A stretch of 55,452 nucleotides of DNA, from NCBI GenBank assembly GCA_913058295.1, contig CAJXRD010000016.1, positions 1 through 55,452 on the forward strand, given 5' to 3'. The position numbers were made by a program, and so were the translations under genes. This document shows positions 1-9,042 of this stretch, one piece after another. The notes beneath the pieces are model-generated. The model was not told the DNA's origin. It did no database searches and saw only the letters and a program-made list of their open reading frames with translations. The number at the start of each line of letters is the position of its first letter. Position 1 is the stretch's first letter. This DNA comes from an uncultured Flavobacteriales bacterium (GTDB lineage Bacteria; Bacteroidota; Bacteroidia; Flavobacteriales; Flavobacteriaceae).

Positions 1-273
1 TTTAACTAATGCAATTGCTCCAACTCCAAAATGCATTAGATTTCCAATTGCTATTGGTTTATTATAAACCCCTCCTATTAGCGTTCCTTTCGCCATCCAA
101 TTTAATATTCCAAAAGCCAAGTATAATGCACTCCATATTTTTAAAAATAAGATTGTAATAATATTTGGCTCAATATTTAAATAGTCGATAATTTCATTTG
201 GTAAAAAAGAAAGAAGAATTCCAATAATCGCCATGAATATAGCACTTGAGGTCATTAATATTTTTGTTTTCAT
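1..273 (-). CDS. Small integral membrane protein, 3' end cut by window edge
   Basis: The reading frame is open from an ATG at 273 down to base 1, giving about 91 residues with no stop, so the C-terminus lies outside the window. The visible part is very hydrophobic, with likely membrane segments near residues 5-24, 40-60 and 76-90. A short polar loop between the first two carries LPNEIIDYLNIEPN. No catalytic motif is visible and I do not recognise a characterised family. The gene reads leftward, like the amidohydrolase gene 66 bases upstream, but no shared promoter is evident. Function unknown; confidence rests on the continuous open frame and the membrane-protein composition. Confidence 0.7.
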   Translation of the reverse strand, partial: MKTKILMTSSAIFMAIIGILLSFLPNEIIDYLNIEPNIITILFLKIWSALYLAFGILNWMAKGTLIGGVYNKPIAIGNLMHFGVGAIALVK

Positions 274-339
274 TGTTCTAGTGTTTTTGATTAATTAAAA
301 AAAATGTCATTCCACTTCTTAAACATATAGCTATTCGTT

Positions 340-2076
340 TTATTGAATAAAATAGACTTTTTTAATCTTATTATTTTCGAGATGATATATAGCTACAACT
401 TCACTTAATTTGTCTTTGATTTGGACTTGCACTTTGTCTATGACAATATTGCCTTTAAAAATTCGCTCAACTAATTCACTATGCAGATTAGGGGTGTCTT
501 TAAATAAATGAGAATAGCTTTTCTGCATTTTTTCTTTTCCTTTGAAAAGTAATTTATTTGGATAATTGTAAACTTCAACATCGTCGGCATAAGATTTTAA
601 AAAAGCATCAATATTTCTCAAATTATATGCGTTTAATTGGCGTTGTACCAAATCTGTAGGACCGTCTTTAATTAAATCATCTGGATTAAATACAAACCCA
701 TTGTTAATTACGCGGTTTATTTTACTAAGGTTATTAATATTGTCAATTGGGTTGGCATCTAATAGAATAATGTTTGCCTTTTTACCAATACTCACAGTTC
801 CAAACTCATTTTCTTTACCTAAAATTTTTGCACCATTTAGAGTTGAAGCAGTAAGTATTTGCCAATTGCTCATTCCACTTTTATGCATTGCTTGTAACTC
901 AGCTAAATAGGACGATGCATGTAAAGTTCCAATGTTACCAGCATCTGATCCTGTTGCAATTAAAACACCAGCATCCGACAGTTTTTTGAGGTTGACCATA
1001 CTTATAGAATCCATTGTTATCAAGCTTGTTTCTTTGGCGGAGTTTGCCCATCTCTTATAACCATTGATAAGTAATGTGTCTGATAAGTGTTTTAAATCTA
1101 ATAAAGTTCCCAATTGATATGGATCAGATTTTGTTAATTCATGATCGGTCAATTCCAAGGTTTGACCAAATGTATTTACATAGCCTCGATTGACTATTAA
1201 TGTAGGGCTAAGAATGGTTTTGTTTTTCTTCATTAAAGCGATAAAATCATCCTTTAAAACTTCATCTTCCACACTGTGCACTAAAAAATCAGCTCCGCTT
1301 TCAACTGCTAATTGGGCAGTTATCCTCTGTGATGCATGTACCGCAACTTTTAAATTATTTTTATGTGCTTCATCAATCATTGTTTTCACAATAGGAAGAT
1401 ATTTATATGCAGTTGTCTCAATGTCTGAACCTTCTCTTTCTACAACATAATAAATCTTAATAAGATCTGGATGAAGAGGTAACAGCTCTTGAACCATTTT
1501 AACACCATCTTCTGCAGTTTTTCCCAATATAAAAGGGTCATCATTATTTAAATCACTATATACAGGAGGCTCATAAGTCCCCAATAATGGCCCAGTCATA
1601 TAAATAGATGGAGCGTCATTTTGATCTTTAAATAAGGATCGTTTCTTTAATAAGTTATTGGTTGCTCCTAAATCAATTACGTTGGTAATTCCATTCTGTA
1701 TATACCGTTGCAATACTTTTTTCATCTGTTGATTAGTGTAATCAATTTCATTTTGATAAGGCACATCCTTTCTAAAATCAACTACATCAGGACGAGTATA
1801 TAAGCCACCATTTTGAAAGAAGTGTAAGTGAGCATCTGTTAATCCTGGCGACACGTATTTACCCGTTCCATCAATTATGGTAGCATTTGTTGGAATCTTT
1901 AATTGTTTACTGTTTTTAATGTTCGAAATCAAATCTTTATGGATAACAATGGTTTGATTAGGAACTAATTTATGCTTTTCAACATCAACTATAGTTACAT
2001 TAGTAATATAGGTTTGGGCGAAATTGGAAAAAGAAGAAAATAAAATTAAGAATAGTAAAAGATATTTATTTGTCAT
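340..2076 (-). CDS. Secreted amidohydrolase (imidazolonepropionase-like) with C-terminal NTF2-like domain
   Basis: 578 residues. An N-terminal signal peptide ends near FSNFAQ, so the enzyme is probably periplasmic. The amidohydrolase core shows the expected metal ligands: the HxH pair in DAHLHFF, later histidines in VAVHAS and FLVHSVE, and the aspartate in GSDAG. This matches the imidazolonepropionase-related branch, which hydrolyses cyclic amides or peptidic substrates; the true substrate cannot be read from the sequence. The last ~105 residues (from about DLVQRQLNAYNLRNIDAF) look like an NTF2/SnoaL-type domain, an unusual fusion. The start codon lies 2 bases after the stop of the upstream marR gene, so the two are very likely translated from one message and controlled by that regulator. 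Confidence 0.88.
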   Translation of the reverse strand: MTNKYLLLFLILFSSFSNFAQTYITNVTIVDVEKHKLVPNQTIVIHKDLISNIKNSKQLKIPTNATIIDGTGKYVSPGLTDAHLHFFQNGGLYTRPDVVDFRKDVPYQNEIDYTNQQMKKVLQRYIQNGITNVIDLGATNNLLKKRSLFKDQNDAPSIYMTGPLLGTYEPPVYSDLNNDDPFILGKTAEDGVKMVQELLPLHPDLIKIYYVVEREGSDIETTAYKYLPIVKTMIDEAHKNNLKVAVHASQRITAQLAVESGADFLVHSVEDEVLKDDFIALMKKNKTILSPTLIVNRGYVNTFGQTLELTDHELTKSDPYQLGTLLDLKHLSDTLLINGYKRWANSAKETSLITMDSISMVNLKKLSDAGVLIATGSDAGNIGTLHASSYLAELQAMHKSGMSNWQILTASTLNGAKILGKENEFGTVSIGKKANIILLDANPIDNINNLSKINRVINNGFVFNPDDLIKDGPTDLVQRQLNAYNLRNIDAFLKSYADDVEVYNYPNKLLFKGKEKMQKSYSHLFKDTPNLHSELVERIFKGNIVIDKVQVQIKDKLSEVVAIYHLENNKIKKVYFIQ

Positions 2077-2078
2077 AA

Positions 2079-2516
2079 TTATTTTGGATTGCAGTTATTT
2101 ATAATTTTTGTTAATATGTTATTTAATTGACCTAACTCATTCTTTGTAATTCCCTTTAATGCGATGTTTCTATTTGAAGAAATCACTGGGATAAAATCAT
2201 TAAGTGTTTTTTGCCCAACAGCTGTCAATTTTAAATTAAACTTTCGCCTGTCGAGCTCATTTATATGTCTTTTTAAATAATTCTTTTTAATTAATAAATC
2301 TATCATTCTTGTTACTGAGGCATTATCCTTGAACATTAATGCACCTATCTTATTTTGAGAAAAATCGGAATGATTATTTAAAAAAAATAATAAAAGGGCT
2401 TGGTCTACAGTAATATCTGCATTAGAAATATTAAGATTTCGTTGCGAAAATCTTCTATATTCTTTTATCGATTTTTCAATCGTATGGAAGATTATTTGTG
2501 AAGGTAATTCAATCAT
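2079..2516 (-). CDS. MarR-family transcriptional regulator
   Basis: 145 residues with the MarR layout: helical N-terminus, winged helix-turn-helix in the middle (FSQNKIGALMFKDNASVTRMIDLL), a basic wing (RHINELDRRKFNLKLT) and a C-terminal dimerisation helix. Such proteins bind short palindromes as dimers and usually repress their own operon until a small ligand binds. Here a perfect 32-bp palindrome starts 16 bases upstream of the start codon and is the obvious operator. The next gene, an amidohydrolase, begins 2 bases after the stop, so the regulator probably controls that secreted enzyme in response to a substrate or product. The ligand is unknown. Confidence 0.92.
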   Translation of the reverse strand: MIELPSQIIFHTIEKSIKEYRRFSQRNLNISNADITVDQALLLFFLNNHSDFSQNKIGALMFKDNASVTRMIDLLIKKNYLKRHINELDRRKFNLKLTAVGQKTLNDFIPVISSNRNIALKGITKNELGQLNNILTKIINNCNPK

Positions 2517-2531
2517 AATATTTTATTTGAT

Positions 2532-2563
2532 ACAAATATAGTTGATATATCAACTATATTTGT
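2532..2563. promoter_or_regulatory. Perfect 32-bp palindrome, likely MarR operator
   Basis: The 16 bases at 2532-2547 are the exact reverse complement of 2548-2563, with no central spacer; the core is GTTGATATATCAAC. It lies just upstream of the marR start. TATATTTG, a good match to the Bacteroidota -7 element TAnnTTTG, occurs in both orientations inside it (2533-2540 reading left, 2555-2562 reading right). A bound MarR dimer would therefore cover the promoter. No rightward gene is present to use the second orientation. The regulator assignment is inferred from position. Confidence 0.8.
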
Positions 2564-2651
2564 TAAAATTATTATAATTCGATCAAAATATTATTAGAAC
2601 TAATATTATGCTTAACGTTCCTAGTGAAGTTTATTATCCTTTGTATTCTGG

Positions 2652-3029
2652 TTACTTTAATTTCCAAGGAGGGTTTAATCTATTCTCTCCTCCAAAAAAT
2701 AAAATTAATTTATTACCATCTAAATCCTTTAATCTTGCTTCTCTCCAAAGCCAGTTCCGATCTTCAGGTAATTCTTCGAATTCAATTCCCTTTTCGATTA
2801 ATTGATTTACGTATTCATCCAAATTATCCAATTCAAAATAAACACTAATGCCATCCCCTTTTGGCAATTCATCTACTAGATGGATAGAAAATGTTGCATT
2901 CCCGTCGGGACATTCAAATCGAGCATAATGAGGAAGTGATTTTACAATTAATTTTAAACCCAATTTCTCGTAAAACGGTATCGATTTATTTAAATCTATA
3001 GAGGGTACTGTTATTTGGTTTAAATTCAT
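2652..3029 (-). CDS. VOC (glyoxalase/bleomycin-resistance-like) family protein
   Basis: 125 residues forming one vicinal-oxygen-chelate unit: an N-terminal strand (NLNQITVPSIDLNKSIPFYEKLGLKL), a middle strand pair and a C-terminal LKDLDGNKLILFFGGE. Members bind a metal and act on small molecules or bind drugs; single-domain proteins like this dimerise. No particular substrate is indicated. It is the last gene of a leftward run, starting 23 bases after the stop of the SCO-type gene, so it is probably co-transcribed with it and the two TPR genes. The link may be positional only. Confidence 0.85.
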   Translation of the reverse strand: MNLNQITVPSIDLNKSIPFYEKLGLKLIVKSLPHYARFECPDGNATFSIHLVDELPKGDGISVYFELDNLDEYVNQLIEKGIEFEELPEDRNWLWREARLKDLDGNKLILFFGGENRLNPPWKLK

Positions 3030-3052
3030 AAAACTGCTTGTGATTTTTATTT

Positions 3053-3715
3053 TTATTCTTCCCTTAAGATATGAATATCTTTTATAAGGCGAAGTATTTC
3101 TTCATCGTCTGTCCCGTCATAAATTCCTCGTATTTGTTTTTTCTTATCTACTAATATAAAGTTAGGAGTATGAATAAAATCTTGCATTCCCCCATCCCCT
3201 TGTTCTACAACAGCAAAATAACTCTTTCTTGCCAATTCGTAGATATGTTTTTTATCGCCTGTTGTAATATTCCATTTAGAATCGTCCACTCCTTTTTTTG
3301 TCGCATATTCACGTAAAACTGGAATACTATCTACAATAGGAGTTACAGAAAGAGACAGCATCATAACATCTTTATTCTTTAAAAACTCTTCTTGGACTTT
3401 AACCATATTATTCGTCATTATCGGACAAATACTTGGGCATCTTGTAAAAAAGAAATCAGTTATATAGATTTTATTTTTATAATCTTCCTGAGTGATTACT
3501 TTACCATTTTGATTAATTAAATTGAAATCTGAAACGGTATGGTTTTCTGAAGTTTCTTGTAAACTTTTATCGACTAATTCTGGAGTGAAATCTGCGGGGT
3601 TATAAATGGGTAAAGTATCTGAAGGGTTATACCAAGAATATATGGCATATCCCATAACGATAAGCAATACGGCTAATAAAATTGAAATTGGCCTTTTTAA
3701 AAATTTAAATAGCAT
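3053..3715 (-). CDS. SCO1/SenC-family thioredoxin-fold protein
   Basis: 220 residues with one N-terminal membrane anchor (about residues 9-28) and a periplasmic thioredoxin-like domain. The SCO copper/redox site is intact: Cys93 and Cys97 in RCPSICPIM and the distal His182 in FIHTPNFILVD. SCO proteins deliver copper to the CuA site of cytochrome oxidase or act as thiol oxidoreductases. No oxidase gene is nearby. Instead it follows two paralogous TPR genes (27-base gap) and precedes a VOC gene, so the substrate may be a local metalloprotein rather than an oxidase. Family assignment is firm; the partner is open. Confidence 0.93.
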   Translation of the reverse strand: MLFKFLKRPISILLAVLLIVMGYAIYSWYNPSDTLPIYNPADFTPELVDKSLQETSENHTVSDFNLINQNGKVITQEDYKNKIYITDFFFTRCPSICPIMTNNMVKVQEEFLKNKDVMMLSLSVTPIVDSIPVLREYATKKGVDDSKWNITTGDKKHIYELARKSYFAVVEQGDGGMQDFIHTPNFILVDKKKQIRGIYDGTDDEEILRLIKDIHILREE

Positions 3716-3742
3716 TATGTAAAATTAAGGATGTTTAAATAA

Positions 3743-5473
3743 TTAAAGTATGGAAGTATCAATTAAAATATCGGCATCTTTCCATGCTATGTCAAACTCT
3801 AACTTTATTATCTTGGCTTCCTGCTCTATTCCTTGAGCTTTAAGACTTTGATAAAGACCCATTAATGACCATCCATTTTGTCGCAAGACGCTTAAATCTT
3901 CTCGGTATATTTTTTCGGCTTCTTCATATTGCTCCGCTTTTAATAAAATCGCTCCCAAATTTTGTCGGGTAGGAATATGCCAGGCTGCAGGTTCGTTATA
4001 GGTTAATCCATCTTCTATGATTACCGCTTTTTCAAGATGTTCAATTGCCTTTTTTAAATCTCCATTTGCAGCTGCAAGTTCTCCTGCTACAACTTCATAG
4101 GCAAGTTTTGCTATGGTTAGACTAGAGTCAAAACCAGTAGCTACTATGTCTTCCATATCTGGATCCTTAATCAATTCTTGGATGGCTTCTAGTTCTTCGG
4201 CTGCATCTTTAAGATTATCTTTTCTTACAAATGCAATTCCTCTTGCGTAATGCCAAATTAATTTTAAATGTTTGATTTCAGAATTAGGACTAGGAATGGT
4301 TAAAATATCATTCCATTTTCCAAATCTAGTATAGGCCAATAAAGGAGTAGAAGCGAAATTCTGTAAAAATGACATCTCGATTAACTCTCCTGTCGGAACT
4401 TTTTCAGCTGTTTTTTTTGCTGCATCAATTGCAATTTTACTATCCCCCAATAAACTAGAAGCTGACCATAAAAAATGAATGTTATGTGGATAATAACCCA
4501 ATGGATACATTCCTTGCGCATAACATTGAGAAATATAATCTTCATCTGCTAATATTGCTTTCTGATTGGCAATAACCGCATCTTTATATCTTCCTACTCT
4601 TATATAAATATGGGAAGGCATATGGACAAGGTGTCCAGCAGCTGGCATTAATCCTCCCAATTTATCAGCACTTATAAGGCCAAGCTCTGGTTTTGGAAGC
4701 TCTACCATATGTATGTAATAATGATGTGCTCCAGGATTATCTGGATTAATCTTCATTGCTTTTTCTAATGCTGCTTTGGCTTCTTTAATGTTAGGAGTAG
4801 GATTGCCATCTTTATCCCAATAATTCCAAGGTACTGTATTCATAATCGAAGCAGCATAAAGTGTTTGAATATCTGAATCTTCTGGATATTCTTGAACAAC
4901 CTTAGTCATCTCCGTCATATAATCCATATTTAGCTTTTCTACATCTTTTTCTAAATCACTACTATATCTATGTGATAAAGCATTGATTAAAGCCTGCTCT
5001 TTTGGACTTGCATTGGATATCAACTTTTTTGCTTTTGCAAGTGCTTCATTGTATTTGTTTTTCCTATCGTCATCGGGCATTGGGTCATTTATATTAGGTC
5101 CTAATGTATATGCTTGTCCCCAATAAGTCATTGCGGATTTAGGGTCCAAACGAGAAGCTTCCATAAAGGAACGATGTGCTTCTGCATGATTAAAAGCATA
5201 GGTAAGTCTTAAACCTTGATTGAAAAATTGCTGAGCTTTTTTATTAGTAGAACTTATGGCATAACTATGTTTCCCTAAATTATCGAATAGAGGAGATATT
5301 TGTTTTGTGGTATCTACCGCATCCAACATAAATTTAGCAGGAGTACATTTAATAAAGTTGTATCCCAACTTTGGAGAATCTTCCCCATCATTTTCAGAGA
5401 ATTTATTGCTTATTAAAAAAAGGATTGGCAATATAACAATAGCTGTTAACAGCAAACTTAAGTTGGTTCTCAT
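3743..5473 (-). CDS. Secreted/anchored TPR protein with conserved histidine signature (second of a paralogous pair)
   Basis: 576 residues. A hydrophobic N-terminus (about 5-23) acts as signal peptide or anchor. TPR-like helical repeats fill the rest, e.g. KKAQQFFNQGLRLTYAFNHA, NPDNPGAHHYYIHM and the C-terminal AAWHIPTRQNLGAILLKAEQ. The protein shares with the next gene upstream a segment that runs HHYYIHM followed by HLVHMPSHIYIRVGRY; the clustered histidines are unusual for a plain TPR scaffold. It lies between its paralogue (31-base gap) and an SCO gene (27-base gap), in one probable operon. Function is not established; the SCO neighbour suggests metal or redox chemistry in the periplasm, which is inference. 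Confidence 0.85.
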   Translation of the reverse strand: MRTNLSLLLTAIVILPILFLISNKFSENDGEDSPKLGYNFIKCTPAKFMLDAVDTTKQISPLFDNLGKHSYAISSTNKKAQQFFNQGLRLTYAFNHAEAHRSFMEASRLDPKSAMTYWGQAYTLGPNINDPMPDDDRKNKYNEALAKAKKLISNASPKEQALINALSHRYSSDLEKDVEKLNMDYMTEMTKVVQEYPEDSDIQTLYAASIMNTVPWNYWDKDGNPTPNIKEAKAALEKAMKINPDNPGAHHYYIHMVELPKPELGLISADKLGGLMPAAGHLVHMPSHIYIRVGRYKDAVIANQKAILADEDYISQCYAQGMYPLGYYPHNIHFLWSASSLLGDSKIAIDAAKKTAEKVPTGELIEMSFLQNFASTPLLAYTRFGKWNDILTIPSPNSEIKHLKLIWHYARGIAFVRKDNLKDAAEELEAIQELIKDPDMEDIVATGFDSSLTIAKLAYEVVAGELAAANGDLKKAIEHLEKAVIIEDGLTYNEPAAWHIPTRQNLGAILLKAEQYEEAEKIYREDLSVLRQNGWSLMGLYQSLKAQGIEQEAKIIKLEFDIAWKDADILIDTSIL

Positions 5474-5504
5474 AAGATGGTGATTAGTTATTCACTTGGT
5501 TAAA

Positions 5505-7202
5505 TTAAATAATATTCTTCTCCATAAACAATTGTGCCTCTTTTAATTCTGGTCTATCTCCATTAGAACTTTCACTCACTTTTATTAATTGTTTAAAATA
5601 CATGTTTGCCTTTTCAATATCACCAGATTGTTGTGCAGCAATTGCAGCGCCATAGATACCATTAAATCTATTTGGACTCCCTTTTAAATTCTCTTCATAA
5701 GCTACTAATGCTTCTTTTGGCTGGCCCATTTCGAGTAGCATATCGCCTAATAACTCTATAGCTGGTAGTACATCGCCTGGAGTTACGGGATGTTTACTAG
5801 TTGTTTTTTCTATTGCTACAGCTTCATTCATTAATGAAATAGCTTTTTCTTTTTCATTTTTCCTGAAACTTACCCAAGCTTTTGAAGTTTTAATTTGAAT
5901 TGCAACCTGCTTAATTTGGATTGCTTTTGTTTTATCGTTTTGTGCTATTAAAATTTGATGCAATTCATTTAAAATTTTAATTTCAATTTCTGCTTTCTCA
6001 AAATCATTTGTATTAGCTGCACCCAGTGCTACTGCAAAATGATGAATGGCTTCTTGCCATGGATATTGATCCCAGTTGATATCTACTTCTTGTAATTCTA
6101 GATTAGCAGCTCTTTCCCAGTTTTTGTTTTCTAATGCTAGTCTAGCAGGGATTGCAGTTAATGGATATGTTACCGCAGTTAACATCATAGGGTGAAATGC
6201 TTTTTGATTTTTAATTAATTCATATTGGTATTCTGCATTGGTATTATCCCCTTTTTGTAGATATGCATATACTAAATAATCTATACTATGTATCTCTTCA
6301 AAATAAGTTCCCTTCAGGGCTAATGCGGCAGAATAACACCTTGCACTTTCTGCAGATAATAAGTTAGTTTCTATAGATTCTTGCCAGATCCCCAATCTTG
6401 TAAATATATGAGAAGGCATATGTTGTGCATGTGCAGAGGAAGGTGCAATTTTCGCATAACGTCTTGCAGTTTTTAATCCCTTATGTGCTAACACAGGATT
6501 GTCGTAATTATGAATAATATAATGTGCAATACCTGGATGATTAGGATTATCTTTAAATAACTCCTCCAAAATTTCACCTGCTTTTTGCTCATTTACATAT
6601 TCTTTTCCAGCACGATCTCGAGTGGAGAATAATGCCAAGGAGTAAAAAATAGCAGCTTCTATATCTTCAGGATAGGCAATATAAATTTCTTCCATTTTAT
6701 CCTCAAATCGTTTTGCTCTTGTGGTATGATCTATCGTTTCCCAATCGGTATAAAAGGCATCAATGGCATTTATATAAGCTCTTTGCTTATCATCCATCTC
6801 TAATTCTTTAGCAATTTTTAAAATCTCATAGCCTTTAATTAATTCTTTTTCCGAAGGAGGAAACCAAGCAGCATGATAGATACTCATTGCAACACCCCAA
6901 TAAGCCATGGGACAGTTTGGGTCGGCATCTATAACTTTTACAAAGGCTTTTTCAGCTTCATTGTATTGAAAGGAATGCAATAATGTTACGGCCATATCAA
7001 AAGCGGCTCTAGTTTCATAGTTACAAGACAAGGAAAACTTTAATTCTCCAAACTGTCCATCTCCACATAATAAAAGTTCTCCTCTTAAAAAATCTATCGA
7101 AGCCAATGCAGGATTAGGTTTTGGAGTTTTGTCTTTACAGGCGGATATACATATAAAAAATAGTACTCCTGTTAAAATCAGTAATGCTTTTGATGCTTTC
7201 AT
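5505..7202 (-). CDS. TPR lipoprotein with conserved histidine signature (first of a paralogous pair)
   Basis: 565 residues. The N-terminus is a lipoprotein signal (FFICISACKD), so the protein is probably attached to a membrane facing the periplasm or surface. TPR-like repeats run throughout: FDMAVTLLHSFQYNEAEKAF, then DADPNCPMAYWGVAMSIYHA, and a C-terminal block starting ELLGDMLLEMGQPKEAL. Like its downstream paralogue it carries IAHYIIHNYDNP followed by HAQHMPSHIFTRLG. It is the first gene of the run TPR-TPR-SCO-VOC. The divergent peptidase gene starts 212 bases to the right and the promoters must lie in that gap, though I see no clear TAnnTTTG there. The biochemical role is unknown. Confidence 0.85.
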   Translation of the reverse strand: MKASKALLILTGVLFFICISACKDKTPKPNPALASIDFLRGELLLCGDGQFGELKFSLSCNYETRAAFDMAVTLLHSFQYNEAEKAFVKVIDADPNCPMAYWGVAMSIYHAAWFPPSEKELIKGYEILKIAKELEMDDKQRAYINAIDAFYTDWETIDHTTRAKRFEDKMEEIYIAYPEDIEAAIFYSLALFSTRDRAGKEYVNEQKAGEILEELFKDNPNHPGIAHYIIHNYDNPVLAHKGLKTARRYAKIAPSSAHAQHMPSHIFTRLGIWQESIETNLLSAESARCYSAALALKGTYFEEIHSIDYLVYAYLQKGDNTNAEYQYELIKNQKAFHPMMLTAVTYPLTAIPARLALENKNWERAANLELQEVDINWDQYPWQEAIHHFAVALGAANTNDFEKAEIEIKILNELHQILIAQNDKTKAIQIKQVAIQIKTSKAWVSFRKNEKEKAISLMNEAVAIEKTTSKHPVTPGDVLPAIELLGDMLLEMGQPKEALVAYEENLKGSPNRFNGIYGAAIAAQQSGDIEKANMYFKQLIKVSESSNGDRPELKEAQLFMEKNII

Positions 7203-7414
7203 TATAAATGATTTAGTTATTTAATAAATGATTCTTTTGGGGAGGACTTTTCAATTCAATACCACAAAATAGTAAAAATCAGTCAATTAAATCATTCCAT
7301 TTCACATTAATTATTCTTCGACACTTGTTAAATATTTGGTTTAGAATAAATTTAAAAGAATTATTCTTTGGCTTTACTTACCTTTAAACCTCAAAACCAA
7401 CAAAATTTTTAGGC

Positions 7415-8905
7415 ATGAAATATTTATTATCATTTATACTATGTTTAGGGACTATAGCATCTTATTCTCAAAGTAGGACTATTCCTGTGGACACTTTAGT
7501 AAAAACCACACATAATACTACCATTAAAGGTCAAAGTTTATCTTATACCGCAGAAACAGGAACACAACCAGTTTGGGACAAAAATGGGGATCCAATGGCT
7601 ACATTATTTTACACCTATTATACTAGAGACAATGTAAAAGATCGGGCCAATAGACCATTAATTATTTCCTTTAATGGAGGTCCAGGATCTGCTTCGGTAT
7701 GGATGCATGTAGCGTATACGGGACCAAGGATATTAAATATCGATGAAGAAGGATATCCTGTGCAACCCTATGGTTTTAGAGACAATCCAAACTCTATCAT
7801 TGATGTAGCGGATATTGTTTTTGTAAATCCTGTGAATACTGGTTATTCTAGAATGATAGCGGATGAAGAAAATAAAATGCCCGAAAAAAAATTATTCTTC
7901 GGAATAAATGCAGACATAAAATACCTAGCGGAATGGGTAAATACTTTTGTATCTAGACATAATCGATGGGAATCTCCAAAATATATTATCGGTGAAAGTT
8001 ATGGAGGGACTCGTGTGATGGGATTGGCGCAAGAGCTTCAAAGCTCTCAATGGATGTATTTGAATGGTGTGATTTTAGTTTCCCCAGCAGATTATAAATT
8101 GTACAGTACAGGGCAACCAATTTATTCAGCTATTAATTTACCTTATTTTACAGCAGCAGCATGGCATCATAAAGTATTGCCTCCTGCACTTCAAAATAAA
8201 GATTTAACAGATATTTTACCAGAAGTAGAAGATTATGCTATCAATGTTTTAATGCCAGCATTAGCAAAAGGTGGTTTTATTTCAGAAGCAGAAAAGAATA
8301 GTGTTGCTGAGAAAATGGCATATTATTCAGGATTGAGTAAAAAAGTAATCATTCAACACAACCTAGATGTGCCTACGAGTTTTTTCTGGAAGGAATTATT
8401 ACGAGATGAAACAGGACAAACTATAGGTCGTTTAGATTCACGTTATTTAGGCATCGATAAAATTGAAGCTGGAACAAGACCCGATTATAGTCCAGAGCTT
8501 TCTTCTTGGTTACATTCTTTTACTCCTGCCATTAATCATTATATTAAAACAGAATTAAATTTCACTACAGATATAAAATATAATATGTTTGGTGATGTTC
8601 ATCCTTGGGATAGAGAAAACAATAACACTAGAGAAGATTTACGCAAGGCAATGGCAACTAATCCTTACTTGCAAGTATTGAATCAATCTGGGTATTACGA
8701 TGGAGCAACTACTTATTTTGCTGCTAAATATTCTTTATCACAAATTGACCCAAGTGGAAAAATGAAAGACCGAATGACTTTTAAAGGATACCGAAGTGGA
8801 CATATGATGTATTTAAGAAATGAAGATCTTATTAAAGCTAATGATGATTTAAGAGATTTTATTGAAGCCTCCTCTACAAAAGGGAAACCAGCTAAGTATG
8901 AATAA
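7415..8905 (+). CDS. Secreted S10-family serine carboxypeptidase
   Basis: 496 residues with a signal peptide ending near SYSQS. S10 hallmarks are present: the oxyanion-hole segment SFNGGPGSASVW (residues 85-96), the nucleophile Ser195 in GESYGG, a likely catalytic Asp in YDGATTYF, and the catalytic His in YRSGHMMY. These enzymes remove C-terminal residues from peptides at acidic to neutral pH. The length is typical. It is a single-gene unit followed 20 bases later by a strong terminator. It fits with the M1 and M36 peptidases further along in a peptide-scavenging lifestyle. Confidence 0.92.
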   Translation: MKYLLSFILCLGTIASYSQSRTIPVDTLVKTTHNTTIKGQSLSYTAETGTQPVWDKNGDPMATLFYTYYTRDNVKDRANRPLIISFNGGPGSASVWMHVAYTGPRILNIDEEGYPVQPYGFRDNPNSIIDVADIVFVNPVNTGYSRMIADEENKMPEKKLFFGINADIKYLAEWVNTFVSRHNRWESPKYIIGESYGGTRVMGLAQELQSSQWMYLNGVILVSPADYKLYSTGQPIYSAINLPYFTAAAWHHKVLPPALQNKDLTDILPEVEDYAINVLMPALAKGGFISEAEKNSVAEKMAYYSGLSKKVIIQHNLDVPTSFFWKELLRDETGQTIGRLDSRYLGIDKIEAGTRPDYSPELSSWLHSFTPAINHYIKTELNFTTDIKYNMFGDVHPWDRENNNTREDLRKAMATNPYLQVLNQSGYYDGATTYFAAKYSLSQIDPSGKMKDRMTFKGYRSGHMMYLRNEDLIKANDDLRDFIEASSTKGKPAKYE

Positions 8906-8924
8906 ATAATCGATTAATATTTAA

Positions 8925-8968
8925 TAAAAAAGGCTCAAGTTTTCTAATTGAAAATTTGAGCCTTTTTT
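8925..8968 (+). terminator. Rho-independent terminator of the S10 peptidase gene
   Basis: A-run, then GGCTCAAGTTTT pairing with AAAATTTGAGCC (one G-T wobble), a 7-base loop, then a run of T. It begins about 20 bases after the stop codon. Confidence 0.9.
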
Positions 8969-9016
8969 TAATCTACTCTATCCTTCTTTTATATTTATTT
9001 TAAATTAACATGTATT

Positions 9017-9034
9017 TACTATGCGTGCATAGTA
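9017..9034. promoter_or_regulatory. Inverted repeat at the beta-oxidation operon promoter, likely MarR operator
   Basis: TACTATGC, a 2-base centre (GT), then GCATAGTA: a perfect 8+8 inverted repeat. It ends 8 bases before the TATCTTTG -7 element and 67 bases before the marR start codon. Its position and size fit autoregulation by the first gene of the operon. Confidence 0.7.
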
Positions 9035-9042
9035 TTTTTGTT

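Noticed and set aside
2608-2848. Rightward small frames after the marR palindrome
   Set aside because: They overlap the VOC gene on the opposite strand and have no family features, so the rightward promoter-like element in the palindrome has no evident gene to serve.
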